Positions 46,440-55,203 of a stretch of DNA of 64,000 nucleotides are shown here, piece by piece. The DNA is taken from NCBI GenBank assembly GCA_963840925.1, contig CAWJAY010000012.1:62001-126000 (forward strand), read 5' to 3'. The stretch comes from DATAOG01 sp963840925 (GTDB lineage Bacteria; Pseudomonadota; Alphaproteobacteria; Geminicoccales; Geminicoccaceae). The translations under genes were made by a program, and so were the position numbers. Within the stretch, counting starts at the first letter, position 1; each line of letters opens with the position of its first letter. The notes below the pieces were generated by a model. It was not told the DNA's origin. It saw only the letters and a list, made by a program, of their open reading frames with translations, and did not search any database.

Positions 46440-47385
46440 CGGTCCCGCCCTGCTGCCATTTGCGGCGCTGCAGGCCGAACCAGCTGAACATGATCGCGGC
46501 CAGCAGGAACGGGATCATCGCGGTCGAAATCGCCGCCCCCTCGCCGAGCCAGCCGCCGAGGATCGCCCGCTGGAAGCTCAGGGTGGCCATCAGATGGGTG
46601 GCATTGAGGGGGCCGCCCCGGGTCATCGCGTAGATCAGCTGGAAGTCGGTGAACGTGAACAGCACCGAGAAGGTCATGACCACCGCGATGATCGGCGTCA
46701 GCAGCGGGAAGGTGACGTGGCGGAACATCTGCCAGCGGTTGGCGCCGTCGATGATCGCCGCCTCGTAGAGCGTCGGTGAGATCGTCTGCAGGCCGGCGAG
46801 CAGCGTGATCGCGACGAACGGGATGCCGCGCCAGACATTGGCGACGATCACTGAGGCCCGCGCGTTGTTCGGGTCGCCGAGGAAGTTGATGTAACTGTCG
46901 ATCAGGCCGAGCTTCACCAGCGACCAACTGATGATCGAGAACTGGCTATCGTAGATCCACCAGAACGCGATCGCTGACAGCACCGTGGGCACGATGAACG
47001 GCAGCAGCACGATCGCCCGGATGAATGCCTTGAACGGGATCGAGCGGTTAAGCAGGATCGCGAGGTAGAGGCCGAGCCCGAATTTGAACACGCTGGCGAC
47101 GATCGTGTAGAGGAACGTGTTGAACACCGACAGCCAGAACACCGGATCGTCCCACAGCCAGACGAAATTCTCGAGCCCGATGAAGACGCCGGTGCGGCCG
47201 ATCTTGGTATCGGTGAAGCTCAGCCAGATGCCAAGCCCGAGCGGATAGGTCAGGAACAGGATCAGGAACAGCGCGGCCGGCAGCATGAACCAGAGGCCGA
47301 CCCAATTCCGGTTGTGCTTGAGGCGGGGCCAGGACCACCAGGCAAGCCCGCCGGCCGGGGTGTCGCGTCGAGCAATCGTCGCCAC
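46432..47385 (-). CDS. Carbohydrate ABC transporter permease (MalF type), left pair
   Basis: 317 residues from a GTG at 47385 with AAGGA nine bases upstream; the frame is open a further 30 codons to an ATG at 47475. Helices include GLWFMLPAALFLILFLTYP, VFNTFLYTIVASVFKFGLG, AFIRAIVLLPFIVPTVLSA and IIAVVMTFSVLFTFTDFQL. EAA loop: YEAAIIDGANRWQMFRHV. Inner-membrane partner of the MalG-type subunit. Reads leftward, divergent from the binding-protein gene. Confidence 0.9.
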   Translation of the reverse strand: MATIARRDTPAGGLAWWSWPRLKHNRNWVGLWFMLPAALFLILFLTYPLGLGIWLSFTDTKIGRTGVFIGLENFVWLWDDPVFWLSVFNTFLYTIVASVFKFGLGLYLAILLNRSIPFKAFIRAIVLLPFIVPTVLSAIAFWWIYDSQFSIISWSLVKLGLIDSYINFLGDPNNARASVIVANVWRGIPFVAITLLAGLQTISPTLYEAAIIDGANRWQMFRHVTFPLLTPIIAVVMTFSVLFTFTDFQLIYAMTRGGPLNATHLMATLSFQRAILGGWLGEGAAISTAMIPFLLAAIMFSWFGLQRRKWQQGGTDD

Positions 47386-47912
47386 GGTGCTGATCCTTTG
47401 CTCTGCGGGACTGCCGGGATCGGCGGCATCCGGGCTGGCGCCGCATGCGGCCTGGCCGACGAACAGACCCATCAATAACGATTGGCGGGCGGTTCGGTTT
47501 CGGCCATCGCACCTGTCGCGAGCAGGCCTCGACGGTCGCTCCCGATCATCGCCCGGACATGCCTTGGTCGGCCTCCGCCCTTGGCCTTGCGCGCGTTCGG
47601 CCGGGCCAGCGCTGCTGGCCCCAGGCGCGCCGTTGGAGCTGCGATCAGGCTACTTCACAACCGCCGCCGCTGTCACGAGGCGGGGTCCAGAAAGTCACGA
47701 TCCGCCGGCATTGGTCCCGCCGCTCCCAGGTTTCGCCGCAGGCCGCTCCGGCGTCGTGCCGACCTTCCGGTTCGCCGGCTTCGGCATCCGGCCGCGGCAA
47801 AACCGTGGACCGCGCGGCAAGAACGCCTTACACTCCGGGCAATGGTTGGCATGCGATCGCCCGGATCCGGCTCGGTCTGGCGGCGTGCCGGGCCTTAACA
47901 GGGAGGCAGTCA
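47386..47912. other. Divergent intergenic region between permease and binding-protein genes
   Basis: About 530 bases with no supportable gene; frames on both strands are short or arginine/proline rich. It must hold promoters for both transport operons. I could not identify a confident operator palindrome or -35/-10 pair. The binding-protein ribosome site GGGAGG is at its right end. Confidence 0.5.
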
Positions 47913-49235
47913 ATGAAGAAGGTTGAGTTCGTTACCGTGCCGCCGACCAAGGCCGCGATGACGCGGCGGCGGTTCGTCGAGACGACCGCGGTGGCCGGCG
48001 CAGGGCTGATCGCCGCACCGTTCCTCGGTGGCAAGGCGCCGGCCTACGCCCAGGCGCGCAAAGTGCATTACTTGCAGTGGACCAGCTTCGTGCCAGCCGC
48101 GGATGCCGAGGTCGACCGCCAGGCACAGGAGTTCACGAAGGCGACCGGCATCGAGGTCACGGTCGAGAAGATCAACCAGAACGACATGCCGGCCCGGATC
48201 ACCGCCGCGATCGAGAGCGGCAGCGGCGCCGACGTGATCCAGATGAACGCCAACCAGCCGCAGCTGTTCGCGAACGGCCTTGCCGAGCACAACGACCTGA
48301 TCGCCGAGGTCGCCGGCGATCAGCTCTACGACTGGGCGCGGGGCGCCGCCACGGTCGACGGGGTCGCCAAGGGCGTGCCGCTGTTCAACATCGGCAACGC
48401 GATCGTCTACCGCGAGGACGTGTTCGACGAGCTGGGCCTGACCCCGCCCAACACTTGGGACGACTATCTGAAGGTCGGCCAGGCCCTCAAGGGCAACAAC
48501 CTGCCGGTCGGCCAGACGCTCGGCCACACCTTCGGCGACGCCCCGACCTTCTGCTACCCGCTGATGTGGAGCTTCGGCGGGATGGAGGTCGACGAGTTGG
48601 GCAAGGTCGTGATCAACTCCGAAGGCACCCACAAGGCGCTGGCCTTCATGAAGGAGTTCTGGGAGGCGGCCTGCGATCCGGGCGGCTTCGCCTGGGACGA
48701 CACCAGCAACAACCGCGCCTTCCTGGGCCAGACCATCGGCGCGACGCTGAATGGCGCCAGCATCTACTTCATCGCCAAGAACACCCCGGACCAGTACCCG
48801 GGGCTGGCCGAGAAGCTCAACCATTTCCTCAATCCGGAGGGTCCGTCGGGCCGGTTCCATTTCGTCCAGCCGCGCACGCTCAGCATCATGCAGTACTCGC
48901 AGAACAAGGAAGCGGCCGCCGAGTACATCCGCTGGTCGGGCCAGGAGGACAACCTCGACCAGTTCATCACCGTGAACCAGGGCTACGTCCAGGGTCTGCA
49001 GCCGAAGTGGGAGACCCATCCGGTCTGGAGCTCCGATCCGGCGATCGCGATCTACGCGACCAATCCGCGCTACGGTCGCACCGCCGGCTACGCCGGCCCC
49101 TGGAACCGGCAGTCGGGTGAGGCCCAGGAGAAGTATATCATCGTCGATATGTTCGCCCGCGGCGCACGCGGCGAGAACCCGGAAGAGGTCGCGGCCTGGG
49201 CCCAGAGCGAGCTCGAGAACGTCTACGGCGCGTGA
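47913..49235 (+). CDS. Sugar ABC transporter substrate-binding protein, Tat-exported
   Basis: 440 residues. A twin-arginine signal, MTRRRFVETTAVAGAGLIA, starts at residue 16; export is therefore likely folded, through Tat. The mature part fits the cluster 1 (UgpB/MalE-like) fold: YLQWTSFVPAADAEVDRQA, FTKATGIEVTVEKINQNDM, GADVIQMNANQPQLFANGL, GVAKGVPLFNIGNAIVYRE, NTWDDYLKVGQALKGNNLP. Start: the ATG at 47913 follows AGGGAGG. It is the only binding protein for two permease pairs in this locus. A strong stem-loop follows the gene. Confidence 0.92.
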   Translation: MKKVEFVTVPPTKAAMTRRRFVETTAVAGAGLIAAPFLGGKAPAYAQARKVHYLQWTSFVPAADAEVDRQAQEFTKATGIEVTVEKINQNDMPARITAAIESGSGADVIQMNANQPQLFANGLAEHNDLIAEVAGDQLYDWARGAATVDGVAKGVPLFNIGNAIVYREDVFDELGLTPPNTWDDYLKVGQALKGNNLPVGQTLGHTFGDAPTFCYPLMWSFGGMEVDELGKVVINSEGTHKALAFMKEFWEAACDPGGFAWDDTSNNRAFLGQTIGATLNGASIYFIAKNTPDQYPGLAEKLNHFLNPEGPSGRFHFVQPRTLSIMQYSQNKEAAAEYIRWSGQEDNLDQFITVNQGYVQGLQPKWETHPVWSSDPAIAIYATNPRYGRTAGYAGPWNRQSGEAQEKYIIVDMFARGARGENPEEVAAWAQSELENVYGA

Positions 49236-49256
49236 CCTTGCGTTGAGTTGATGCCG

Positions 49257-49317
49257 AGCCCGCGGCGAGCCGGGGCCAAAGGTGGTGGCCCTCTGCCAAG
49301 CTTCCTCGCCGCGGGCT
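49257..49317 (+). promoter_or_regulatory. Intercistronic stem-loop after the binding-protein gene
   Basis: AGCCCGCGGCGAG (49257-49269) pairs perfectly with CTCGCCGCGGGCT (49305-49317), 13 bp, with a loop that itself contains GGCC/GGCC pairing. No T-tract follows, so this is more likely an RNA-stabilising or partial-attenuation hairpin that lets the binding protein be made in excess over the permeases. Confidence 0.6.
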
Positions 49318-49342
49318 GCACTCAAGCCGGTGCGATAGAGCC

Positions 49343-50350
49343 ATGAAATCCACCCTGCCCGCCCACGCCGCACGCGTTCGGATTGCCGATGCGCCGCTCG
49401 CGCGCCGCGAGCAGATGGGCCCGATTGCGACTGCGCTCGAGGACGAGCGGATCTTGGGCTTCGTGCTGCTGACGCCGGCATTGATCTTGATCCTGGTGTT
49501 CATCGCCTATCCGTTCGCGCTCGGCATCTGGATGTCGCTGACCGACAAGCTGGTGGGCTCGCCCGGCAAGTTCGTCGGCCTCGGCAACTATATCCGGCTG
49601 CTGAACAGCGACATCTTCCGCACGGCGGCCTGGAACACCGTGTTCTTCACGTTCATGGCGACGATCTTCAAGGCCGCGCTCGGGATGTGGCTGGCGGTGC
49701 TGCTCAATCGCAGGTTCCGCCTGCAGCGATTCGTCCGTTCGGCGGTGCTGCTGCCATTCATCGTGCCTACGGTGCTCAGCACGCTCTGCTGGCTGTGGAT
49801 GTTCGATGCCACCTTCAGCGTGTTCAACTGGGTGCTGCGCGTGCTCTGGCAGATGCCGATCGTGGTGTTCGGCGTCACGCTCAAGGAGAACTGGGGCTAT
49901 TTCAGCGGACCCTTATGGCTCGGCGATCCTGGCTGGGCGATGGCCTCGGTGATCCTGGTCAATGTCTGGCGCGGCCTGCCATTCTTCGCGATCTCGTTTC
50001 TGGCGGCCTTGCAGACCATTCCGCAGGAGCTGTACGACGCCGCGGACATCGATGGCGCGGGCGGCTGGCGCAAGTTCTGGCATGTGACCTTGCCGATGAT
50101 CAAGCCGGTGGCGATCGTGGTCGTCGTGTTCTCGATCGTGGTCACCTTCGCCGATTTCCAGCTGGTCTACGTCCTCACCCGTGGCGGCCCGAACAACGAG
50201 ACTCATCTGTTGGCGACGCTCGCCTATCAGCTTGGCATGACCTCGGGCAACATTGGCCAGGGGGCGGCGGTCGCGCTGTTCATGCTGCCGATCCTCGCCT
50301 CGGTCATCATCTTCCAGCTCTGGTACCTGCGCCGCCAGGGCGTGCGCTGA
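49343..50350 (+). CDS. Carbohydrate ABC transporter permease (MalF type), right pair
   Basis: 335 residues. Helices: GFVLLTPALILILVFIAYP, FRTAAWNTVFFTFMATIFK, RFVRSAVLLPFIVPTVLST, VAIVVVVFSIVVTFADFQL and a C-terminal one. EAA loop: LYDAADIDGAGGWRKFWHV. It lies 107 bases behind the binding protein, separated by the stem-loop. Inner-membrane half of a second, distinct permease pair; clearly related to but divergent from the leftward MalF-type gene. Confidence 0.92.
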   Translation: MKSTLPAHAARVRIADAPLARREQMGPIATALEDERILGFVLLTPALILILVFIAYPFALGIWMSLTDKLVGSPGKFVGLGNYIRLLNSDIFRTAAWNTVFFTFMATIFKAALGMWLAVLLNRRFRLQRFVRSAVLLPFIVPTVLSTLCWLWMFDATFSVFNWVLRVLWQMPIVVFGVTLKENWGYFSGPLWLGDPGWAMASVILVNVWRGLPFFAISFLAALQTIPQELYDAADIDGAGGWRKFWHVTLPMIKPVAIVVVVFSIVVTFADFQLVYVLTRGGPNNETHLLATLAYQLGMTSGNIGQGAAVALFMLPILASVIIFQLWYLRRQGVR

Positions 50351-50381
50351 GCCACCGCCAGGAATTGCCCGGAGACCTCTG

Positions 50382-51230
50382 ATGGGCTCGACCGTCGGCG
50401 AAACCTACCTCAGGCGGCTGATCGTCTTCTACATCCCGCTGTTCATGTTCGTGTTCGCGATGTTGTTCCCGTTCTTTTGGATGTTCATCACCTCGATCAA
50501 GCCCGACCCGGAGCTCTACAATCCGCGGCTGTCGCCGTTCCTGGTCCGCCAGCCGACGCTCAGCCATTGGGACAAGCTGTTCAGCGACACCCTGTTCGTC
50601 CGGTGGATGATCAACACGCTCTGGGTCGCCTGCGCCTCGACCGCGATCTCGCTGTTCGCGGGCGTGCTCGCGGGCTATGCGCTCGCCCGGCTGATCTTCC
50701 CGGGCTCGACGGTCATGGGGATCGCGATCTTCGTCACCTACCTCGTGCCGCCGACGCTGCTGTTCATCCCGCTGACCGGCGTGATCTCGTGGATGGGCCT
50801 CCAGGACACCAGCTGGTCGCTGATCTTCACCTACCCGACCTTCCTGGTGCCGTTCTGCACCTGGCTGCTGATGGGCTATTTCCAGACCATCCCCAAGGAG
50901 CTCGAGGAGTGCGCCCGGATCGATGGCGCAACCCGCCTCCAGGCGATGGTCTGGATCATCCTGCCGCTCGCGGTGCCCGGCATCCTGTCGGCCGGGATCT
51001 TCGCCTTCACGCTGTCGTGGAACGAGTTCCTGTATGCGCTGGTGTTCATCCACTCGCCTCCGAACAAGACGATCCCGGTCGGCGTGACCAGCGAATTGAT
51101 CAAGGGCGACGTGTTCTTCTGGGGCTCGCTGATGGCCGGCGCGCTGCTCGGCTCAGTGCCGGTCGCGATCGTCTATTCCTTCTTCGTCGAGTACTACGTC
51201 TCCGGCATGACCGGCGCGGTCAAGGGCTGA
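50382..51230 (+). CDS. Carbohydrate ABC transporter permease (MalG type), right pair
   Basis: 282 residues. Helices: FYIPLFMFVFAMLFPFFWM, MINTLWVACASTAISLFAG, MGIAIFVTYLVPPTLLFIP, SLIFTYPTFLVPFCTWLLM and GALLGSVPVAIVYSFF. EAA loop: LEECARIDGATRLQAMVWI. The C-terminus (YYVSGMTGAVKG) is nearly the same as in the leftward MalG protein, so the two pairs probably arose by duplication. The next gene is in the same frame beyond the stop. Confidence 0.92.
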   Translation: MGSTVGETYLRRLIVFYIPLFMFVFAMLFPFFWMFITSIKPDPELYNPRLSPFLVRQPTLSHWDKLFSDTLFVRWMINTLWVACASTAISLFAGVLAGYALARLIFPGSTVMGIAIFVTYLVPPTLLFIPLTGVISWMGLQDTSWSLIFTYPTFLVPFCTWLLMGYFQTIPKELEECARIDGATRLQAMVWIILPLAVPGILSAGIFAFTLSWNEFLYALVFIHSPPNKTIPVGVTSELIKGDVFFWGSLMAGALLGSVPVAIVYSFFVEYYVSGMTGAVKG

Positions 51231-51269
51231 GCCGGCCTGCCGCAGCCAACTGGAAACAGCTCGCTGGGC

Positions 51270-52313
51270 AGGACGACGGTCGACCTCGCGCACGACCGCT
51301 TCTGGATCGACGGTCGGCCGACCTACCCGGGGTGCCGCTTCCGCGGCCATCGGATCGAAGGGCTGCTGCTCAACGCCCGCATGGTCCAGGGCGTGTTCGA
51401 CGACCTCAATCCCCACACCAGGGCGCTGTTCGGCGGCCCCGATGGTCCGTTCGATGCCGAGCGCAACACCGACGAGTTCGTCGCCGCGATGGAAAGCTGG
51501 CGGAGTGCCGGCCTGCTCGCGTTCACGGTCAATTTTCAGGGCGGCAGCCCGCAGGGCTACTCCGGCGAGCAGCCCTGGCATAACTCCGCCTTCGAGGCCG
51601 ACGGCCGTCTCCGGCCCGATTACGCGGCGCGGATGAGCCGGATCATCGAGCGGGCCGACCAGCTCGGGATGGTCGTGATTCTGGGCTACTTCTACTTCGG
51701 CCAGGACCAGCGCCTGGCGAGCGAAGCCGCCGTGATCGCTGCGGCCAGGAACGCCACCGAATGGATCATTGCCGGCGGCTACGCCAACGTGATCGTCGAG
51801 ATCGCCAACGAGATCGACGTGCCCCGCTACACGCATCCGATCCTGAAGCCCGAGCGCGGCCACGAGCTGATCCAGATGGTCCAGCGCGGCTCGGCGGGGC
51901 GGATCGCCAATCGGCTCGGCCGGCTCCTGGTCGGCACCAGCTACCGCGGCGGCTCGATTCCGCGCCCGAACGTCGCCGGTGTCGCCGATGTCCTCTTTCT
52001 CCACGGCAACCATGTCGATGATCCGGCCGAGATCCGAGCGATGGTGCGCGCGACCCGGGCGCTGCCCGAGTATCGCGGCCAGCCGATCGTGTTCAACGAG
52101 GACGACCACTTCGATTTCGAGCGCGACGACAACAACTTCGTGGCCGCGATCGCCGAGGGCGCAAGCTGGGGTCTGTTCGACTACCGCCTGCCGGGCGAGG
52201 GCGCCGAGTGCGGCTTTCAGAGCGTGCCCGTCGACTGGCGGATCAACTCACCGCGCAAGCGCGCTTTCTTTAACTTGGTGGCTCAGATGACCGGCAGCGA
52301 GGCGCGGTTCTGA
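51270..52313 (+). CDS. Glycosidase-like (beta/alpha-barrel) protein, start codon unclear
   Basis: About 347 residues. TIM-barrel-like rhythm: LLLNARMVQGVFDDLNPHT, WRSAGLLAFTVNFQGGSP, RADQLGMVVILGYFYFGQD, GGYANVIVEIANEIDVPRY (Asn-Glu pair typical of GH-A acid/base), VADVLFLHGNHVDDPAEI, QPIVFNEDDHFDFERDD (possible nucleophile Glu). The first ATG (51381) would cut off a conserved-looking N-terminus, DLAHDRFWIDGRPTYPG. In frame upstream there is an AGG at 51270 where ATG would be expected, or a CTG at 51264. Position after sugar permeases suggests it acts on the imported glycoside. Cytosolic; GH family not assigned. Confidence 0.7.
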   Translation, partial: RTTVDLAHDRFWIDGRPTYPGCRFRGHRIEGLLLNARMVQGVFDDLNPHTRALFGGPDGPFDAERNTDEFVAAMESWRSAGLLAFTVNFQGGSPQGYSGEQPWHNSAFEADGRLRPDYAARMSRIIERADQLGMVVILGYFYFGQDQRLASEAAVIAAARNATEWIIAGGYANVIVEIANEIDVPRYTHPILKPERGHELIQMVQRGSAGRIANRLGRLLVGTSYRGGSIPRPNVAGVADVLFLHGNHVDDPAEIRAMVRATRALPEYRGQPIVFNEDDHFDFERDDNNFVAAIAEGASWGLFDYRLPGEGAECGFQSVPVDWRINSPRKRAFFNLVAQMTGSEARF

Positions 52314-52317
52314 GGGC

Positions 52318-53400
52318 TCAAGGCACGATTGTCGTGAACAGGTAGACGGCGAAGATTACCAGATGGACGGCGCCCTGCAGAACGGTCGTTCGACCGGTGC
52401 CGAGGGATAGCGTCGCGACCAGCAGCGAGAGCGCCAGCAGCACCATCCCCTTGAGGTCGAGCCCGAGCACGAGCGTCCAGCCGGTGGCGAGAGCGACCAT
52501 GGCGACGGCCGGAATGGTCAGCCCGATCGAGGCCAGCGCCGAGCCGAGCGCGAGATTGAGGCTGGTTTGCAGCCGGTCGGAACGGGCGGCCCGGAGCGCG
52601 GCCAGGCTTTCGGGCAGCAGCACGATCGCGGCAATGATGATGCCGACCACCGCCTTGGGCGCGCCCGCCGAACTGATCGCCGCTTCAATGGTCGGCGAGA
52701 GCGCCTTCGCCAGCAGCACCACCGCGACCAGGCAAACGAGCAGCAATACCGCGCCGGCCGCCGCCACCGGCCGGCTTGGCGGAGCCGCGTGCGCCTCGGC
52801 GTCAGGTTCCGCGCGAGCTTGAGGCAGAAAATAGTCGCGGTGGCGGATCGTCTGCACGAAGACAAAGGAACCGTAGAGAACCAGCGACACGACCGCGATC
52901 AGCACCAGCTGGCTCGCTGAATACACCGGCCCCGCGACGGTGGTCGTGGTATTGGGCAGGATCAGGGTCATGACCGACATGGCCGCGAGCGTCGCCAGCG
53001 CTGCGTTGACGCCGTAAAGGCCGAACGCCTGCTCGCCGTGCCTTGACCCGCCAACCAGCAGGCACAGTCCGACCATGCCATTGAGGATGATCATGATCGC
53101 GGCGAAGATCGTGTCGCGGGCCAGTGCCGCCGCAGCATCGCCGCTGGCCAGCATCAACGAGACGATCAGCGCCACCTCGATCACGGTCACGGCGAGCGCC
53201 AGCACCAGCGTACCGAAGGGCTCGCCGACGCGGTGGGCCACGACTTCAGCGTGATGCACCGCCGCCAGCACGCAGGCGATCAAGCCGGCGCCGAGCGCCA
53301 AGACGAGCAAGGGGTGCACGAGCAGCAAAGAGGCGGCGAGCAGCAGCCAGCCGGCGAACGGGCTGACCCAGGTCCAGATGGGCAGGTGGTCACGCAGCAT
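52318..53400 (-). CDS. Ca2+/H+ antiporter-like ionic transporter (ChaA/y4hA type)
   Basis: 360 residues, ~11 helices in two halves, the Na/Ca exchanger superfamily plan. Features: HHAEVVAHRVGEPFGTLVL, LAVTVIEVALIVSLMLASG with its acidic helix, MIILNGMVGLCLLVGGSRH in the first half, then KAVVGIIIAAIVLLPESLA and LQTSLNLALGSALASIGLT in the second, giving the paired alpha-repeat motifs. Inner-membrane cation:proton antiporter; ion specificity not decided by sequence. It converges with the glycosidase-like gene, four bases apart. Confidence 0.9.
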   Translation of the reverse strand: MLRDHLPIWTWVSPFAGWLLLAASLLLVHPLLVLALGAGLIACVLAAVHHAEVVAHRVGEPFGTLVLALAVTVIEVALIVSLMLASGDAAAALARDTIFAAIMIILNGMVGLCLLVGGSRHGEQAFGLYGVNAALATLAAMSVMTLILPNTTTTVAGPVYSASQLVLIAVVSLVLYGSFVFVQTIRHRDYFLPQARAEPDAEAHAAPPSRPVAAAGAVLLLVCLVAVVLLAKALSPTIEAAISSAGAPKAVVGIIIAAIVLLPESLAALRAARSDRLQTSLNLALGSALASIGLTIPAVAMVALATGWTLVLGLDLKGMVLLALSLLVATLSLGTGRTTVLQGAVHLVIFAVYLFTTIVP

Positions 53401-53442
53401 GGGCCCAACCAGAAGGTGTGGCCGCGCAGCGCCCGCCTTGCG

Positions 53443-54474
53443 CTAAGTGTCCGCGCGCCCTTTGGCGGCGTTCAGGGCGGCCTGATTGACGCAGTTGCGC
53501 AGCCTCCCCTCGACCCGAAAGTCGCGCACGGTCTCGGCCGACTTGCGCCGCAGGTCGGCCCGGCCGGCGGGCGAGAACCAGGCGATGTGCGGGGTCAGCA
53601 GCAGCCGCCCATCAAGCCAGGGCTCGCGGCGCCGGAACGCCTGGATCAGCGGGTGCGTCGGATCGGGCGGCTCAAACGGCAGGACGTCGAGCCCGGCACC
53701 GCTGAGCGGGCCGTCGCGCAGCGCGTCGCCGAGCGCGCCGAGGTCGACCAGGCCGCCGCGCGCCGTGTTGATCAGGAACGACCCGGGCTTGAACGCCCCG
53801 AGCGCCCGCGCGTCGATCAGATTGGTGTTCTCGGCCGCCAGCGGGCAGTGCAGGCTGACCACGTCGGCCTCGGCCACCAGCGCCTCGAGCGAGGCCACCC
53901 GCCGGTAGCCCTGCGCGAGATCGACGCCGTCAGGCAGATAGGGGTCGTAGAAGCTGACCTCCATGTCGAGGCCGTGGGCGCGGCGCGCCGCGGCGGTGCC
54001 GATCCGGCCGAGCCCGACGACGCCGAAGCGGGCGCCGCGCAACCGGCGCACCAGCGGCGCGCCGGCCCAGTGCCAGCCGGCGTGGGGATCGGCGAGCAGG
54101 CGGGCGTGGTAGGACACGAGGCCGCGGGCGAGCCCCAGCATCAGCGCGATCGCATGGTCGGCGACCTCGGTAGTGCCGTAGTCGGGCACGTTGCAGACCG
54201 GAATTTGCCGCTCGCCGCAGGCGGCGACGTCGATGTGGTCGTAGCCGACGCCGGCCCGGACCAGGATCCGGCAGCGGCTCAGCCGCTCGATCACGGCGCG
54301 GTCGATCGGCACGCCGTAGTACACGATCAGCGCGTCCGCAGTCTGCCAGCGCTCGTCCGGAACCCGCTCGGCGCTGAGCTCGCGGTAGACCGCGACCTCC
54401 ACGTCGTCGCCCAGCACGCCGCGCTCGATCTCGGCGTCGTCCTCGAACAGCGCGTCCGGTAGCAGCACCAGCAT
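53443..54474 (-). CDS. D-2-hydroxyacid dehydrogenase / C-terminal-binding-protein type
   Basis: 343 residues. NAD-binding loop RFGVVGLGRIGTAAARRAH; catalytic Arg in FLINTARGGLVDLGAL, Glu region DVLPFEPPDPTHPLIQ and His in LLTPHIAWFSPAGRADLRR. N-terminal lid: LVRAGVGYDHIDVAACGER and VPDYGTTEVADHAIALMLG. The substrate is unknown; relatives act on glycerate, phosphoglycerate or phosphite. It is followed to the right by ~180 bases before a divergent MazG-like gene. Confidence 0.9.
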   Translation of the reverse strand: MLVLLPDALFEDDAEIERGVLGDDVEVAVYRELSAERVPDERWQTADALIVYYGVPIDRAVIERLSRCRILVRAGVGYDHIDVAACGERQIPVCNVPDYGTTEVADHAIALMLGLARGLVSYHARLLADPHAGWHWAGAPLVRRLRGARFGVVGLGRIGTAAARRAHGLDMEVSFYDPYLPDGVDLAQGYRRVASLEALVAEADVVSLHCPLAAENTNLIDARALGAFKPGSFLINTARGGLVDLGALGDALRDGPLSGAGLDVLPFEPPDPTHPLIQAFRRREPWLDGRLLLTPHIAWFSPAGRADLRRKSAETVRDFRVEGRLRNCVNQAALNAAKGRADT

Positions 54475-54653
54475 GGCCTCGGTCCCGGGCTCCCTCGTGA
54501 GGCGACGAACGTAGCAGGCGCGGCCGGCCCGTCCAGCCCTCGCCCGGACTCCGGCTCGATGCGCCCCCTGTCCCCCGCGGCCGAGCCTGGCTACAACAAT
54601 AGTCTAGGTGCGGCGCGGCAGCGCCCGCACCGGGCCTGAACGGCTGAGGCGAC

Positions 54654-54986
54654 TTGGCAATGCAGCTCGACGACTATCAGACGGCGGCGCGGCGGACCGC
54701 GATCTACGGCGACCGCTTTCGCGTCATCTATCCAGCGCTGGGCCTCGCGAGCGAGGCGGGCGAGGTCTGCGGCAAGGTCAAGAAGGTGCTGCGCGACCAG
54801 GCCGGCGATTTCGCCCAAGCGCCGCGCGCGGACCTCGAGGATGAGCTTGGCGACGTCCTCTGGTACGTTGCCGTGCTGGCGGCCGACCTCGGCCTGTCGC
54901 TCGATCAGATCGCCGCCCGCGACCTCGACAAGCTGCGCTCTCGGCTGGCGCGGGCGCAGATCGGCGGCAGCGGCGATCGCCGCTGA
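54654..54986 (+). CDS. MazG-like nucleotide pyrophosphohydrolase
   Basis: 110 residues from a TTG at 54654 (ATG at 54660 also possible). All-helical NTP-PPase: LGLASEAGEVCGKVKKVLR carries the ExxE metal site and DLEDELGDVLWYVAVLAAD the ExxD site. Small stand-alone MazG proteins hydrolyse non-canonical or excess (d)NTPs. The window also has a dCTP deaminase two genes away, so nucleotide-pool control is a shared theme, though not one operon. Confidence 0.88.
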   Translation: MAMQLDDYQTAARRTAIYGDRFRVIYPALGLASEAGEVCGKVKKVLRDQAGDFAQAPRADLEDELGDVLWYVAVLAADLGLSLDQIAARDLDKLRSRLARAQIGGSGDRR

Positions 54987-55203
54987 GCGCAGCCGCAGCC
55001 CGGTGCCGGTTGGCCTTTGCCGGGTGCCCGTTCAGGGGTTGGTCACCCTCACCCGCTAAGCTCGAGCCATTATCCGCAGGCCGGCCTGCGCGCAGCGCAG
55101 CCGAACTTAGCATTTCGTGGTCTGGAGACGAGCCGATGTCTGGTCCCGGCAGGCGGGCCTGCCGGGCTCGTGATCAACCCACGCTCCAGAAGGGCAGCAG
55201 ACC

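Noticed and set aside
47386..47912. Overlapping frames in the divergent transporter spacer as small genes
   Set aside because: They are arginine/proline-rich, overlap each other in several frames and lack ribosome sites.
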